This document shows positions 27,201 to 35,835 of a stretch of 64,000 nt of DNA, piece by piece (the stretch's first letter is position 1; each line of letters opens with the position of its first letter). The notes under the pieces were generated by a model. It was given only the letters and a program-made list of their open reading frames with translations, made no database searches and had not been told where the DNA came from. Origin of the DNA: Candidatus Melainabacteria bacterium (GTDB lineage Bacteria; Cyanobacteriota; Vampirovibrionia; Obscuribacterales; Obscuribacteraceae); contig QKMZ01000005.1 in the NCBI GenBank assembly GCA_003242885.1, positions 620,001 through 684,000 on the forward strand, given 5' to 3'. Made by a program: the position numbers and the translations under genes.

Positions 27201-28484
27201 CATCCATGGTTGTTCGGTCGCTTCTGCTGCCGGTGCCGCATTTGCCGAGGTGTCGTTGCCTGCCGCGGAGGCGGCGAATGCAGCTGCCGCTGCTTGCGCC
27301 ATGTCCTGTACAGGTAATGCCGGTTGCTGTCCGGAGGACGGAGCTGCGTTGTCGAACTTTCTAAAAGTGCCTGTATCCTCAACAGCCTTAAAGCCAGTCA
27401 TAGACTGACGTGGCGACTGACCGAGCGGTGCCGGGCGCGGCATTTCAACTGCTGGTGGTGTCGCTTGTGGTGGCGCATCGAATGCAGAAGTCGCCTGCGG
27501 AAAATCCGGAACTTGCACCGGTGCATCTGGATTGAGGAAGGATGCGGCCGCTTGGTCCATGCTGCCGGGAGCGGTCCATTGAGACGGTTGATTTGGAAAA
27601 GGTATTTCTTGTGCAGGTGGCTGCCACGCTTCAGGTACAGCGGCTTCCGGGACCTGCGGCTCAACCCACTGGGTCGGGTCGGACCAGCCGCTGCCTGCTT
27701 CAACGCCTGCTTGCGGTGTTACGTCTTCGTACTTCATTTGAGGCGGTGCCGAAGTCGCCGGCGATGCCGCCCCTTCCGGACCCTGTCCCTCATTCGCGGC
27801 CACAGCCGGATCACCCGGCAGTGGTTGGAAGCAAGTCTTCATCAGGACTTTATTTTTGTCTTCCTGGCGTCCTTCCGGAGCGAAAAGTAAATGGCAGACA
27901 TTGCCGATATCGAGCACATGCTTTGTGGGCCCACCAGTATTGATTGTCACGCCCAGTGCACCGAGTAATGCTTGTGCTGGTTCCATCGCGCCGGTGTCGC
28001 CTGCTGCCAGGGTACGGCGCGAGCCGCCTTGCGTGTACTGAGTCGTGGCCATGGTGTCGAGCACCTGGGCTACTTGCGGATCGAGTGGCTGTGCAGTATT
28101 AGCTGCTACATATAAAAAGTCCCGACCATCCAAAATTGCTTTTCTTGCCTTTTCGAGCATCAACTGATCGACAAAGCGCGCATCGAATGCACTGGACGTG
28201 ATGTTGACTGCAAGCGGCTTGCCATCGGTGAAGTTGACGACAACGGACATATCTTTGACGCGATAGGTTTCGCCTTCGTTGGCGGCGTCTTTCTTGCTGA
28301 ACTGAGCCAACCCCGGCGGCGCGGCGATTGAATCCAGGCAGAAGATCAGCATGCCCGGGGCATACATCTTGCTCTCCTGAATCGCCCATTCTTCGGGCGT
28401 CTGGGGCTTGTTGGTACCATAACCGCGCAGGAAACCTTTTAGGTCCTGCAGGCGAATATGATGTTGTTTGAGCATCGAGTTCAT
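24234..28484 (-). CDS. Giant modular protein: N-terminal globular domain, A/P/E/Q-rich linker, long coiled coil
   Basis: This 1416-residue protein has three parts. Residues 1 to about 215 look globular (PGMLIFCLDSIAAPPG, VVVNFTDGKPLAVNITSS). A roughly 740-residue disordered stretch rich in Ala, Pro, Glu and Gln follows, including tandem QQYAEPQ-type repeats (about residues 570-620) and Pro runs. The last 460 residues are a continuous charged coiled coil. It reads like bacterial structural or apolipoprotein-like helical bundles, with blocks such as MVDTVINKLKDTGDGFVNMV. There is no signal peptide or membrane helix, so it is probably cytoplasmic. It is the last gene of a three-gene operon. No family recognised; scaffolding is inference. 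Confidence 0.75.
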   Translation of the reverse strand: MNSMLKQHHIRLQDLKGFLRGYGTNKPQTPEEWAIQESKMYAPGMLIFCLDSIAAPPGLAQFSKKDAANEGETYRVKDMSVVVNFTDGKPLAVNITSSAFDARFVDQLMLEKARKAILDGRDFLYVAANTAQPLDPQVAQVLDTMATTQYTQGGSRRTLAAGDTGAMEPAQALLGALGVTINTGGPTKHVLDIGNVCHLLFAPEGRQEDKNKVLMKTCFQPLPGDPAVAANEGQGPEGAASPATSAPPQMKYEDVTPQAGVEAGSGWSDPTQWVEPQVPEAAVPEAWQPPAQEIPFPNQPSQWTAPGSMDQAAASFLNPDAPVQVPDFPQATSAFDAPPQATPPAVEMPRPAPLGQSPRQSMTGFKAVEDTGTFRKFDNAAPSSGQQPALPVQDMAQAAAAAFAASAAGNDTSANAAPAAEATEQPWMPIGTPNQPFLPPPVKSGGQPQQIRPQAIRPQGGGDPVAFQVETGIYQQFGAPPKKPEPAQPAAPEPEPAAEYPAGEPEAPPAEAYQEYTEYAEPQDTAPEAGAYSEAAPEQAAAQYVEDSSAEQAYAQPEYSEQQYAEPQYEEQQQYAEPQQYAEPQQYAEAQQYAEPQQYAEPQVYDQAEPAAYAEAPAEEAAPAVDESNLSLFDRLNLKLSKVKQGNTGAPAQAVAAPASQPAAQGQAQESAELFGWETPEDTADAGTQAPLFPLAEEQSVDEWQSWDTPTPSEVLPASAQQQEAGLAEALSGLMENQSTYDEPAAYATNTTSSDFASSDAQGASYESNFVPDQETPPGWAEFQESFKEPSSYSDAAASGEVPAAEEPAADAWEQPFVPEAIAASEAEAQAAEIAADTVPAEVGAEIVAEEAPAPTPVPVPVPQIVPPAISASNPFLAPLTPPPPPPPEPEVVPEPVAEAPAEPVAEEAVAEAVPQTALEALAAEPPLEESAPAVEETVAEEPAAPEPPPAPKPPRKPTAEEQAAIAAEMASFQKKLEQQLAKAAKKLNSRVEEIKAAVAAEMERLANESSESDKQSESSLAETGTRFTKQLENITEDVRLKISDAAANGRYTIKQLLTTSQSQIEEERNLRYEELREASKQFRADTEALSRGLEREMQETVNKRTQEVGQMVDTVINKLKDTGDGFVNMVELRFKRFQERMGEETNTVTALLDRSVNSMMDELEGTNEKSSDKLKSAKSDFEQTINYQVRTAELTLSRKTRQHLTLTLLPKLNERKEILRAMSTEMCHRFSEESALQVNAQMQGLEASLNAAKGQLHNLVTECLSNIDSVGRNQQAGLEEIFKDASTHIEKCTSEVTATLSSTEKQIQETEQICKKLAETSSVDADPQLTEVRNTAHTRVLQIKQQATSGLITTIDSGCDRLEQVSQQVQQDLTNMRTQYSQGARQASDNGLATMRDAIQEALAAIQAAREKYME

Positions 28485-28498
28485 GTGCTAAGGCTTTC

Positions 28499-29923
28499 CT
28501 ATTGGTTTTCGCGTTTTACGCGTCGGACGCGTGCCGACTCCTGACCTGGGTCCGGAGTGGCTTGTGTAGCAGCAGGTTCGGGGGGAGCAGGAGTTTTGCC
28601 AGCAGCAATCTCGATTTCATCGAGAGCGCTCTTTTTATGTTGTGCCAGCTGGGTGAGGAAATTCTGGATGGAGCGTTGCAGTTCATCTGCTACCGCCTGA
28701 GCATCCGCTGTCATCTTGGTCTTCAGGTTTTCACCCATGGTGACGACTTCTTTTTCAGTGTCCTGGACAATTGTCTGGACACGACTGAGCGAGTCATCTT
28801 TGAGTGTCATCAATTTGCCTTCAAAAGTATCTCTTATGGTGTTGAGTTCCGTTTGAATGGTGGCGAAAATAGATTCTTTCTCTGATTCTAATTGTTCTCT
28901 TGAAGTCATTGTCTGCTTCATTTTGTCGTCGAGACGCTTGTTGAATTCGACCATTTGCGTATCGACTTGAGTGCGAATCTGCTCGCACTTCGCCTTGAGC
29001 GCTTCTTGAGCTTCGCCTGAAGCGACAACAAGAGCCGTTGACAGCTCTCTTGTTTCTTCGGTGAGTCTCATCGTGTTTGTTTCGTGCGTGCGACCCAAAC
29101 CTTCCGTCACTGTAATTAGAGAATTCTTGAGGGTTTCGGCGTGCTCTGCTGATGTTTTTTCAAAGTCTCCCTTGAGACTTTGTTCGGTTTCTTTGCCGCG
29201 CGAATCAATCTCTCCCAGCACTCTTTCCATATCGCCGTCGAGCGCTTGCTCTGCATTTTGCGCTGCGGTCTCCAATGTCTTGTAGTGAGCTTGACCTTCA
29301 GCTTGGAGTTTTTGCATATGCTGAGAAAACTGCGTGTCAATGCCGGAGGCTCTCTGCATGTAGGTTTTGAACAACGCACCGCTGAACTGTTTTTCATCGC
29401 CTCTCGATTCCCAGAGACAATGGTCCAATTTTTGCTGCAGTGAATTCATCACAAAGGTGCCGTGTGCTTTCAAATGCTTCGATGCGGAATTGTCTTGCTT
29501 TTCAATCTCAAGCTGCGACTCTTCGACTGATGCTTCAAATTCGTCTGTAGCAGTTTCGGAAATGAAATTGACCGAAGCTTCATGCGTGCGCTTTAATTCG
29601 ACGATGGTTCCACGCAGTTTATCGGCAACCATTTTGAGGTCGCCATTTAAGACTTCAACGTGCTTTTCTGTCTCTTTTATTTCTTCTTGCATCGTGTCTT
29701 TGATGCGCTGGACGATGGTATCCATAACTTTGCGCAAGTCTGCTTCAAACTCGGCGAAGCGCTCTTCAACCTTCCCGACGGCTTTCTCTTCGTCGCTGCG
29801 GCGGCCTTCGGCATGACTGTCAACGAGCTGTTTCAGCTTGGCTTTCAGTTCCGCCTCGAGCTCCGTCATTGACTTGGAGCCGCCATCGTAAACTTCCTGC
29901 AGATTCTTGCCGCCGAATGTCAT
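28499..29923 (-). CDS. Large cytoplasmic coiled-coil protein (second of three)
   Basis: This 474-residue protein is predicted almost wholly helical, from TELEAELKAKLKQLVDSHAE onward, with heptad-like spacing to about residue 435. The C-terminal tail is short, Pro-rich and basic (ARVRRVKRENQ). Segments such as VMDTIVQRIKDTMQEEIKET are spaced like those in the coiled coils of both neighbours. AAGGAG lies 6 bases before the ATG. It ends 14 bases before the next start, so translation is tightly linked. No enzymatic motif; filament or scaffold formation is inference. Confidence 0.75.
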   Translation of the reverse strand: MTFGGKNLQEVYDGGSKSMTELEAELKAKLKQLVDSHAEGRRSDEEKAVGKVEERFAEFEADLRKVMDTIVQRIKDTMQEEIKETEKHVEVLNGDLKMVADKLRGTIVELKRTHEASVNFISETATDEFEASVEESQLEIEKQDNSASKHLKAHGTFVMNSLQQKLDHCLWESRGDEKQFSGALFKTYMQRASGIDTQFSQHMQKLQAEGQAHYKTLETAAQNAEQALDGDMERVLGEIDSRGKETEQSLKGDFEKTSAEHAETLKNSLITVTEGLGRTHETNTMRLTEETRELSTALVVASGEAQEALKAKCEQIRTQVDTQMVEFNKRLDDKMKQTMTSREQLESEKESIFATIQTELNTIRDTFEGKLMTLKDDSLSRVQTIVQDTEKEVVTMGENLKTKMTADAQAVADELQRSIQNFLTQLAQHKKSALDEIEIAAGKTPAPPEPAATQATPDPGQESARVRRVKRENQ

Positions 29924-29983
29924 CTATCACTCCTTACTTCTTTATCGCAAATTCTGGCATCAATTCAATTCCGTCACGTTTCT

Positions 29984-31393
29984 CTAGTCGTCGCCTTCCA
30001 GAGAGAGCATGGCGCTGCGATAAGCTTTCACTGCCAGGGCTGCCGCTTTTCCGCGTTCGGAAATTTGCGGCAACTCGATATTCAAATCGGACAAACCATT
30101 ATTGAAGTTGCGTGTAACGCGATCCATTTCCTGGTTCATTGTTTTTACTTGTTTTTCCATCGCCTCAATGGCGGCGTTCCTGATGTTTTCAATGCGCTCG
30201 TGATAACCGGCGCTCGAGCGCGAATACTCCGCCTCGATTTGTTCGACGTGGCGCTGGAATGACTTGATGACTTCATCGCCGCGGGCTTGCAGGCGCGATG
30301 TAAGCAATGTTCTCAATTCGCTCGTAGCAGCCGGTTTTGACCCGGAAGCCAAATTGCCTTCTTGCGCCAGAGCTGATTCATAACGCGAAAAGAGTCTGTC
30401 CATGCGGTCGAAGTACTTCTTCTCGAGGCGCTTGAGCGAGCTGTAAAACAATTTGTGACTGGCAGCGATCTTTGTAGATGCATCACCTGAAATATGTTCG
30501 ATTTCTTCGCGCACTTCCTGTGCTTTGCGATCGAGCTTCGTCTTGTGGACGCCTTCTTGTACTTCTTTGTCGGATTTGAGTTGCTCAGCGAATGACGAAT
30601 GAATTTCTTCCAGCGCTTGGCTGTAATCTTTCAAATTGGCAAAGAGTCGGTCGCGACCTTTTTCGGTGGCGGCGTCTACTTTCTGGCGGCCCTCATGGGC
30701 TTTGTCTTTGAGGTCATCGCTGGCAGCCGTTACGGCATCAGTGAGATTGGTTATGACCGTTTGAATTTTGGTTTCGAACTGGCGGTTGTGCTCATCCAGC
30801 TTGTCTTCCACTGCGTGCTTGGACTCTTCGACAACCGATGAGATGCTGCGGTCAAACTCTTCTGCACGTTCGGAGATGACCTTTTCCAGTCCTGCTTCAG
30901 ATTCCTCTATTTTGTCTTTGCTGGCGCGTCCGATTTCTTTCACCACTTCCAATCTTGCATCGACGATTTCGTGCAAAATCGGTTTTGGCTCATTCATGTA
31001 GGATTTCAGCTCTGCAACTTGCTCTTCCACTAAGCGATTAATTGAATCGGTAGCCTGTTGGGCTTTTGCGTTGACTTGTTGGCGTATTTCTTTAGCTGTG
31101 GCGGTCAAAGTCTCAAGCTCTGTGCGCTCAAACTCCATCAACCGCTCGATAAACTCTTCTTTTTTGTTCGAAAGGTCATCTACATGACCGTCCAGCAAAT
31201 TGTCGGATTGCTCGAAAAATTTCTTCAGGCGCCCCGCTAGAGCCTTTTCCAATCCTTCTGAATGCTCTTTGACTTGCGAAAGGCAGTCGCTGACTGTCCC
31301 CTCCAGCTCTTTGCTGGCTTTGTCCAGTGCCTCGATCATCAAATGCGCGGCAGAGCCAAAGTTCTCGGACTTGCCGGCCTCTTCGCTAGACAT
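29984..31393 (-). CDS. Large cytoplasmic coiled-coil protein (first of three)
   Basis: This 469-residue, mostly helical, highly charged protein begins MSSEEAGKSENFGSAAHLM. Long heptad segments follow, including VVEESKHAVEDKLDEHNRQF. A C-terminal part carries SDLNIELPQISERGKAAALA. The ATG at 31393 is set by AAGGAG 5 bases upstream; an ATG a few bases earlier is out of frame and stops at once. It heads the operon 31393-24234 with two further coiled-coil genes. Similar composition among the three suggests duplication and mutual assembly. Confidence 0.75.
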   Translation of the reverse strand: MSSEEAGKSENFGSAAHLMIEALDKASKELEGTVSDCLSQVKEHSEGLEKALAGRLKKFFEQSDNLLDGHVDDLSNKKEEFIERLMEFERTELETLTATAKEIRQQVNAKAQQATDSINRLVEEQVAELKSYMNEPKPILHEIVDARLEVVKEIGRASKDKIEESEAGLEKVISERAEEFDRSISSVVEESKHAVEDKLDEHNRQFETKIQTVITNLTDAVTAASDDLKDKAHEGRQKVDAATEKGRDRLFANLKDYSQALEEIHSSFAEQLKSDKEVQEGVHKTKLDRKAQEVREEIEHISGDASTKIAASHKLFYSSLKRLEKKYFDRMDRLFSRYESALAQEGNLASGSKPAATSELRTLLTSRLQARGDEVIKSFQRHVEQIEAEYSRSSAGYHERIENIRNAAIEAMEKQVKTMNQEMDRVTRNFNNGLSDLNIELPQISERGKAAALAVKAYRSAMLSLEGDD

Positions 31394-31561
31394 GCATGCT
31401 CCTTCCCGAAAGGATTTCCAAGGGCTTACCCGCCCAAACGCCTACAAGGTTATGCCCCCTTTGAAAAATGACTAAGCATTTCTATAAACAAAGCTATGGC
31501 TGATAATTTCAGCCTTTTTAGGGCAAGGCACCCAGCACTTAAATATAACCGCTTGGCTGAA

Positions 31562-31586
31562 CCGCTGGGGGCAACTAGCCCAGCGG
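31562..31586. other. Hairpin in the gap between lpdA and the coiled-coil operon
   Basis: Inverted repeat CCGCTGGG (31562-31569) and CCCAGCGG (31579-31586). There is no T-run on either side, so the terminator role is uncertain. The 31394-31721 gap otherwise holds the presumed promoter of the coiled-coil operon, not identifiable by eye. Confidence 0.35.
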
Positions 31587-31721
31587 AACAAGTATTTTCA
31601 CAACTGAGCGCCAGACATTGCCTTGGTTTTCAAGCGAAACTCGGAGCCCTTGCTGCCGCCGCAGTTCAGAAAATCTGCTTTTGCCTTGGTCTTCTACTCG
31701 GTTTTTAAAGGAGTTGTCCGG

Positions 31722-33179
31722 CTATTTGCCGGCCTTTTCCATATCACGAGCAGCTTTGCGCTCGATGCGGCTGATGGCAGCCATCGAAGCTTCCATAACC
31801 GTTTCCGATAGCGTCGGGTGCGGGTGAATGGCAACGACCAGGTCTTCGAGTACCGCGCCCATCTCAATGGCCACCACTGCTTCGGCAATTAATTCGCCGG
31901 CCCGAGGTCCGACCATGCCGATGCCCAACACCTGGGTGGTTTCGGGATCGTAGATTACTTTGGTTTGCCCGATCGGTTCTGCCAGAGTCATGGCGCGACC
32001 CGATGCAGACCATGGAAATTTCGCTGCGCCGACTTCCTTGCCCTGTGCTTTGGCTTCGGTTTCGGTGATGCCAGCCCAGGCGATTTCCGGCTCGGTGAAA
32101 ACTACCGCAGGGATGGCGCGATTGTCGAATGACGAGGAGCGTCCTGCCAAAACTTCCGCAGCCACCATGCCTTGGCGCATGGCTCTGTGTGCCAGCATTG
32201 GCTGCCCGCTGACGTCGCCGATTGCCAGGATTTTCTTATCGGACGTGCGGCATTGCGCGTCGACAGTTACGAATCCTTGGGCGTCAACAGTGACTTGAGT
32301 GTTTTCCAGTCCGATATTGTCGGAGTTGGGACGTCGGCCGACGGCAATCAAGACTTTCTCGAAGGTCATTTTTTCGGGAACATCTTTGCCTTCGAGCGTG
32401 ACTTCAACGCCGTTTTTGACTTCTTCCAGGCTAAGAACTTTAGTTGAAAGGAAGATGTTTTTGAACTTGCCGGACAGATGTGTTGCCAGCGGTTTGACCA
32501 AGTCTCGGTCAACGCCGGGTAAGAGTCCATCGGTCATTTCAACTACCGTTACTTCAGCACCGAGTGCATCATATACGGTGCCCATTTCCAATCCTATATA
32601 ACCGCCACCAACGACGAGTAATGATTTAGGAACGGCATCCAGCGCAAGTGCGCCCGTCGAATCGACGATGCGCGAAGACTGCTGATCCTTTTCGCTTTTG
32701 AACAGTTTTGGAATTACTGTCGGTCTGGAGCCAGTGGCCAGAATGCAGTGTTTGAACTTGATGCGCATGGCGCTTTCGCCAGGGCAATCGACACGCAAGC
32801 TCTTCGAGTCATTGAACTTCGCTTGCCCATGAACAATTTCCACGCCGCCTGATTTGCACATGCCGACTATGCCTTGCGCAAGTTTGTCTGTGACGGAAGT
32901 CTTCCATGTGCGCAATTCTTCGACATTCAATTTTGGCTCTGCAAAGTGCAGACCGAATTTGCTCGCGCCTTTTGCTGTGTTGATTACTTCTGCCGCATGG
33001 AGCAACGCCTTAGAAGGAATGCAACCCATGTGGAGGCAAACACCGCCCGGCTTGGGCATGGCATCAACAAGAATTGTTTTGATTCCGAGCTCTGCGGCTC
33101 TCAATGCTGCGGTGTATCCGCCTGGTCCCGCGCCGAGTACGACGAGGTCAACCTCTTGCACCATCTCGCCTACAACCAT
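31722..33179 (-). CDS. lpdA: Dihydrolipoamide dehydrogenase (E3)
   Basis: This 485-residue FAD disulphide oxidoreductase re-oxidises the lipoyl groups of E2 and makes NADH. It shows the FAD motif VVLGAGPGGYTAALRAAE, the redox pair in GGVCLHMGCIPSKAL (C48, C53), the NAD motif VVGGGYIGLEMG and the C-terminal active-site segment AIHPHPTLSE. GGAGG lies 8 bases before the ATG at 33179, overlapping the E2 stop region. It is the last gene of pdhA-pdhB-pdhC-lpdA. It could also serve 2-oxoglutarate dehydrogenase or glycine cleavage, as E3 often does. Confidence 0.95.
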   Translation of the reverse strand: MVVGEMVQEVDLVVLGAGPGGYTAALRAAELGIKTILVDAMPKPGGVCLHMGCIPSKALLHAAEVINTAKGASKFGLHFAEPKLNVEELRTWKTSVTDKLAQGIVGMCKSGGVEIVHGQAKFNDSKSLRVDCPGESAMRIKFKHCILATGSRPTVIPKLFKSEKDQQSSRIVDSTGALALDAVPKSLLVVGGGYIGLEMGTVYDALGAEVTVVEMTDGLLPGVDRDLVKPLATHLSGKFKNIFLSTKVLSLEEVKNGVEVTLEGKDVPEKMTFEKVLIAVGRRPNSDNIGLENTQVTVDAQGFVTVDAQCRTSDKKILAIGDVSGQPMLAHRAMRQGMVAAEVLAGRSSSFDNRAIPAVVFTEPEIAWAGITETEAKAQGKEVGAAKFPWSASGRAMTLAEPIGQTKVIYDPETTQVLGIGMVGPRAGELIAEAVVAIEMGAVLEDLVVAIHPHPTLSETVMEASMAAISRIERKAARDMEKAGK

Positions 33180-33182
33180 CGT

Positions 33183-34601
33183 CTATGCCTCCAAAAGCAG
33201 TGTGAATGGGTCTTCGAGTCTTTCGATGATATGGCGGACAAAATATGCCGCTTCGGCACCATCGGCGATGCGGTGGTCGAAAGACAACGCCAACGGCATG
33301 ATCGTGCCGATTTCGATTTTGCCCTGTCTGACTACCGGCTTATCGGCTGCTCTCGCCATGCCGAGAATCGCGCACTCAGGATAATTGATCATTGGTGACA
33401 TGCTGGTTCCACCAATGGCACCAATATTGGTGATGGTGAATGTTCCGCCTTGCAGTCGATCGAGTTCGATCTTGCCGCTGCGGGTCTTCTCAGCGATGTC
33501 TTTCAATTCGCGAGCTAATTCGATTATTGACTTTTGGTCGACGTTCTTAATTACAGGAACGATCAAACCGCGCTCGGTCGCAACGGCAATACCGATGTTG
33601 AAGTAATGCTTGAAGACGATCTCGCCGTTCTTCTCATCGAGGCTGGCGTTGAATTGAGGATACTTCTTCAATCCGCTAACAACAGCTTTCAGAGTCAACA
33701 CTGTTAGTGTCAGACGTCCGCCTTGTTCGTTTACCTTCGGATCGTGCTTGACTCTCAGAGGTTCAAACGATGTGACGTCAGCTTCGTCAAAGTGAGTGAC
33801 GTGCGGGATACGCGACCAGGAGATGGTCATGTTTTCTGCAATCTTACGTCTGATTGACTTGAGTGGCACTCTCTCAACTGCACCGTATTTGGTGAAGTCC
33901 GGCAAATCGGCAGCTGGCAATCCGCCACCACCACCGAGGTCGAGCGGCTTTCTTTCTCCGTTGGTGTCGCCGTACTTGTCCTTCAAAGAGCAAGGCGGGA
34001 CGCCGGTTGTCTTCGCCGGAGCAGAAGACGCTTGAGCTGCGGAAGGAGATGATGTTGAACTTTGTGCAGTCGTTGTTTGATGTCCGCTTTGGAAATGTCC
34101 TTCCAGTTTGCCTGCCGCATAGCTGCGAACATCTTCGTTCAAAACGCGTCCAGCCGGACCGGAGCCAGGCACTTGAGTGAGGTCGATGCCCAATTCCCTG
34201 GCTAATCTGCGCACTGCAGGTGCTGCCGGAACCTTGCCATTACCAATAGTGACGCCACCAGATGAACGAGCCTGCGGTGAGGAACTTACACCTGCGCCGA
34301 CGGCTTGTTTTTGCTCTGCCTTAGCTTCAGACTTCGCTTCTTCTTTCGCTGGAGCCTTGGCGCTATCGGTGATAAAGGACATCATTACCTGACCGGTTTT
34401 TACCGTTTCTCCGGCTTTTACGTTGACCTTCTCAACGACGCCTGCCACCGGGCATGGTATCTCCACCACGGCCTTGTCTGTTTCGACTTCCAAGATCGGT
34501 TGGTCTTCTTTGACCGTTTCGCCCTCTTTCACTTTGACGGCGATTACTTCCGCTTCGTGAATGCCTTCTCCAAGGTCCGGTAGTTTGAACTCAACTGACA
34601 T
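33183..34601 (-). CDS. pdhC: Dihydrolipoamide acyltransferase (E2) of a 2-oxoacid dehydrogenase complex
   Basis: This 472-residue E2 moves acyl groups from E1 to CoA on a swinging lipoyl arm. It has a single lipoyl domain with ETDKAVVEIP (lipoyl-Lys 43). An Ala/Pro/Glu linker follows, then the peripheral-subunit-binding domain (APAVRRLARELGIDL, PGSGPAGRVLNEDV). The catalytic domain ends with DHRIADGAEAAYF (about residue 445). An extra Ser/Thr/Gln-rich linker and a Gly-rich segment (GGGGGLP) lie before the catalytic core. The acyl specificity (acetyl versus branched-chain) is not certain. Confidence 0.93.
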   Translation of the reverse strand: MSVEFKLPDLGEGIHEAEVIAVKVKEGETVKEDQPILEVETDKAVVEIPCPVAGVVEKVNVKAGETVKTGQVMMSFITDSAKAPAKEEAKSEAKAEQKQAVGAGVSSSPQARSSGGVTIGNGKVPAAPAVRRLARELGIDLTQVPGSGPAGRVLNEDVRSYAAGKLEGHFQSGHQTTTAQSSTSSPSAAQASSAPAKTTGVPPCSLKDKYGDTNGERKPLDLGGGGGLPAADLPDFTKYGAVERVPLKSIRRKIAENMTISWSRIPHVTHFDEADVTSFEPLRVKHDPKVNEQGGRLTLTVLTLKAVVSGLKKYPQFNASLDEKNGEIVFKHYFNIGIAVATERGLIVPVIKNVDQKSIIELARELKDIAEKTRSGKIELDRLQGGTFTITNIGAIGGTSMSPMINYPECAILGMARAADKPVVRQGKIEIGTIMPLALSFDHRIADGAEAAYFVRHIIERLEDPFTLLLEA

Positions 34602-34721
34602 TTAGCTTTGTCCTTTTCTGGTTGATTTTCGAATAACTAGGTTGAACTGCTTTTCGCTCTTCGCTCTAATGGATTTCTGAGAATTTTGAACTGCCTTATG
34701 AGGAATATTCAAAATCGAAAA

Positions 34722-34744
34722 GGGCGCATGCAATGCGCCCTTAC
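34722..34744 (-). repeat. Dispersed palindromic repeat (copy d) inside the pdh operon
   Basis: GGGCGCAT-GCA-ATGCGCCC is followed by TTAC (minus strand GTAA). It sits in the 152-base gap between pdhB and pdhC and could stabilise or attenuate the operon mRNA. Confidence 0.65.
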
Positions 34745-34753
34745 GAAAACCCG

Positions 34754-35734
34754 CTAGAAACTCAATGTCGCTCTTGCTGCATTGAGCACTTTGTCCGAAT
34801 CCGGCAAGAAGGCTTGTTCCTTCGAGAAGTATGGAATCGGCACATCGTAGCCGGTGACGCGCACGACAGGTGCTTCCAGGTACATCAGAACCTTTTCATT
34901 GATTCTGGCGATTACTTCGGCAGCTAAGCCGCAGGTGCGAGGACCTTCGTGGATGACGACTGCGCGTCCGGTTTTCTTGACCGACTCGATGATGGTGTCT
35001 GTATCGAGCGGGCAGATTGACAGCAGGTCGATGATTTCCGGTTTGACGCCGTCATCTTCTTCCAGTGTTTCGGCAGCTTCGAGAGTAGCTCTCATGCTGG
35101 CGCCGTAGGAGATGAGGGTGATGTCCTTGCCTTGCTTCACTACCTGGGCCTTGCCGATGGGCAGAGTTTCCATGGTTTCGGGAACGTCTTCACGGAACAA
35201 GCGATAGCATGCTTTTGGTTCGTAATAGATGACCGGATCCGGATCTTGGATAGCGCTGTGAAGCAGTGCTCTTGCGTTTCTCGGTCCGGATGGAATTACA
35301 ACCTTCAAGCCTGGGGTGTGAGCATAAATCGCTTCGCGGCTTTCGGAGTGGTGTTCCAAAGCGCGGATGCCGCCGCCGTAGGGAGCGCGCATTACCATCG
35401 GCACTGTCAATCTGCCGCGGGTGCGGTTTCTGAAACGTGCTGCGTGGCTTTCGAGTTGGTGATAGTTGTAGTAGTCGAACCCGGAGAACTGAATCTCGCA
35501 GACCGGCTTCATACCGTAGATTGCCATGCCGATTGCTGTTCCGATAATGCCGGACTCAGCAAGCGGTGTGTCGATAACGCGGTCGCCGCCAAACTTGGCA
35601 AACAGACCTTCGGTAATACGGAAAACGCCTTCATCCGGACCGACGTCTTCGCCCATTACGATGACTTTGGGGTCTTTGGTCATGGCTTCCAGAAGTGCGA
35701 GGTTAATCGCCTTAGCCATATTCATCTCAACCAT
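34754..35734 (-). CDS. pdhB: 2-oxoacid dehydrogenase E1 component, beta subunit
   Basis: This 326-residue E1-beta partners with PdhA to form the thiamine-diphosphate site. Family signatures are VIVMGEDVGPDEGVFRITEG, ETPLAE-type segments (VIDTPLAESGIIGTAIGMA) and PVMRAPYGGG-like VPMVMRAPYGGGIRALEHHS. The length is normal. AGGAGA lies 8 bases before the ATG. Together with PdhA, PdhC and LpdA it decarboxylates a 2-oxoacid, most likely pyruvate. Branched-chain oxoacids are the alternative for this alpha2beta2 type. Confidence 0.93.
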   Translation of the reverse strand: MVEMNMAKAINLALLEAMTKDPKVIVMGEDVGPDEGVFRITEGLFAKFGGDRVIDTPLAESGIIGTAIGMAIYGMKPVCEIQFSGFDYYNYHQLESHAARFRNRTRGRLTVPMVMRAPYGGGIRALEHHSESREAIYAHTPGLKVVIPSGPRNARALLHSAIQDPDPVIYYEPKACYRLFREDVPETMETLPIGKAQVVKQGKDITLISYGASMRATLEAAETLEEDDGVKPEIIDLLSICPLDTDTIIESVKKTGRAVVIHEGPRTCGLAAEVIARINEKVLMYLEAPVVRVTGYDVPIPYFSKEQAFLPDSDKVLNAARATLSF

Positions 35735-35780
35735 TTTGAATCTCTCCTAAATGAAAACTGCTGGGGAAAAGCTTTTGCCT

Positions 35781-35830
35781 GGGAGCGCCGGCGGCTCGCC
35801 GGCATTTGGCGCATGCAATGCGCCCCCACG
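35781..35830 (-). repeat. Composite dispersed palindromic element (copy e) inside the pdh operon
   Basis: GCCGGCG-GCT-CGCCGGC (35787-35803, preceded by GCCTGGGAGC) is followed by GGCGCAT-GCA-ATGCGCC (35808-35824) and CCCAC. It is the mirror arrangement of the element at 14694-14745. It fills the gap between pdhA and pdhB. Confidence 0.65.
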
Positions 35831-35835
35831 AGACA

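Noticed and set aside
25339-27890. Several long plus-strand ORFs across the coiled-coil/linker gene
   Set aside because: They mirror the biased codons of the A/P/E/Q-rich minus-strand protein; composition is Arg/Leu/Cys-rich with no domains.
30065-31001. Plus-strand ORFs over the coiled-coil genes
   Set aside because: Antisense shadows of heptad-repeat codons; no Shine-Dalgarno and no domain.
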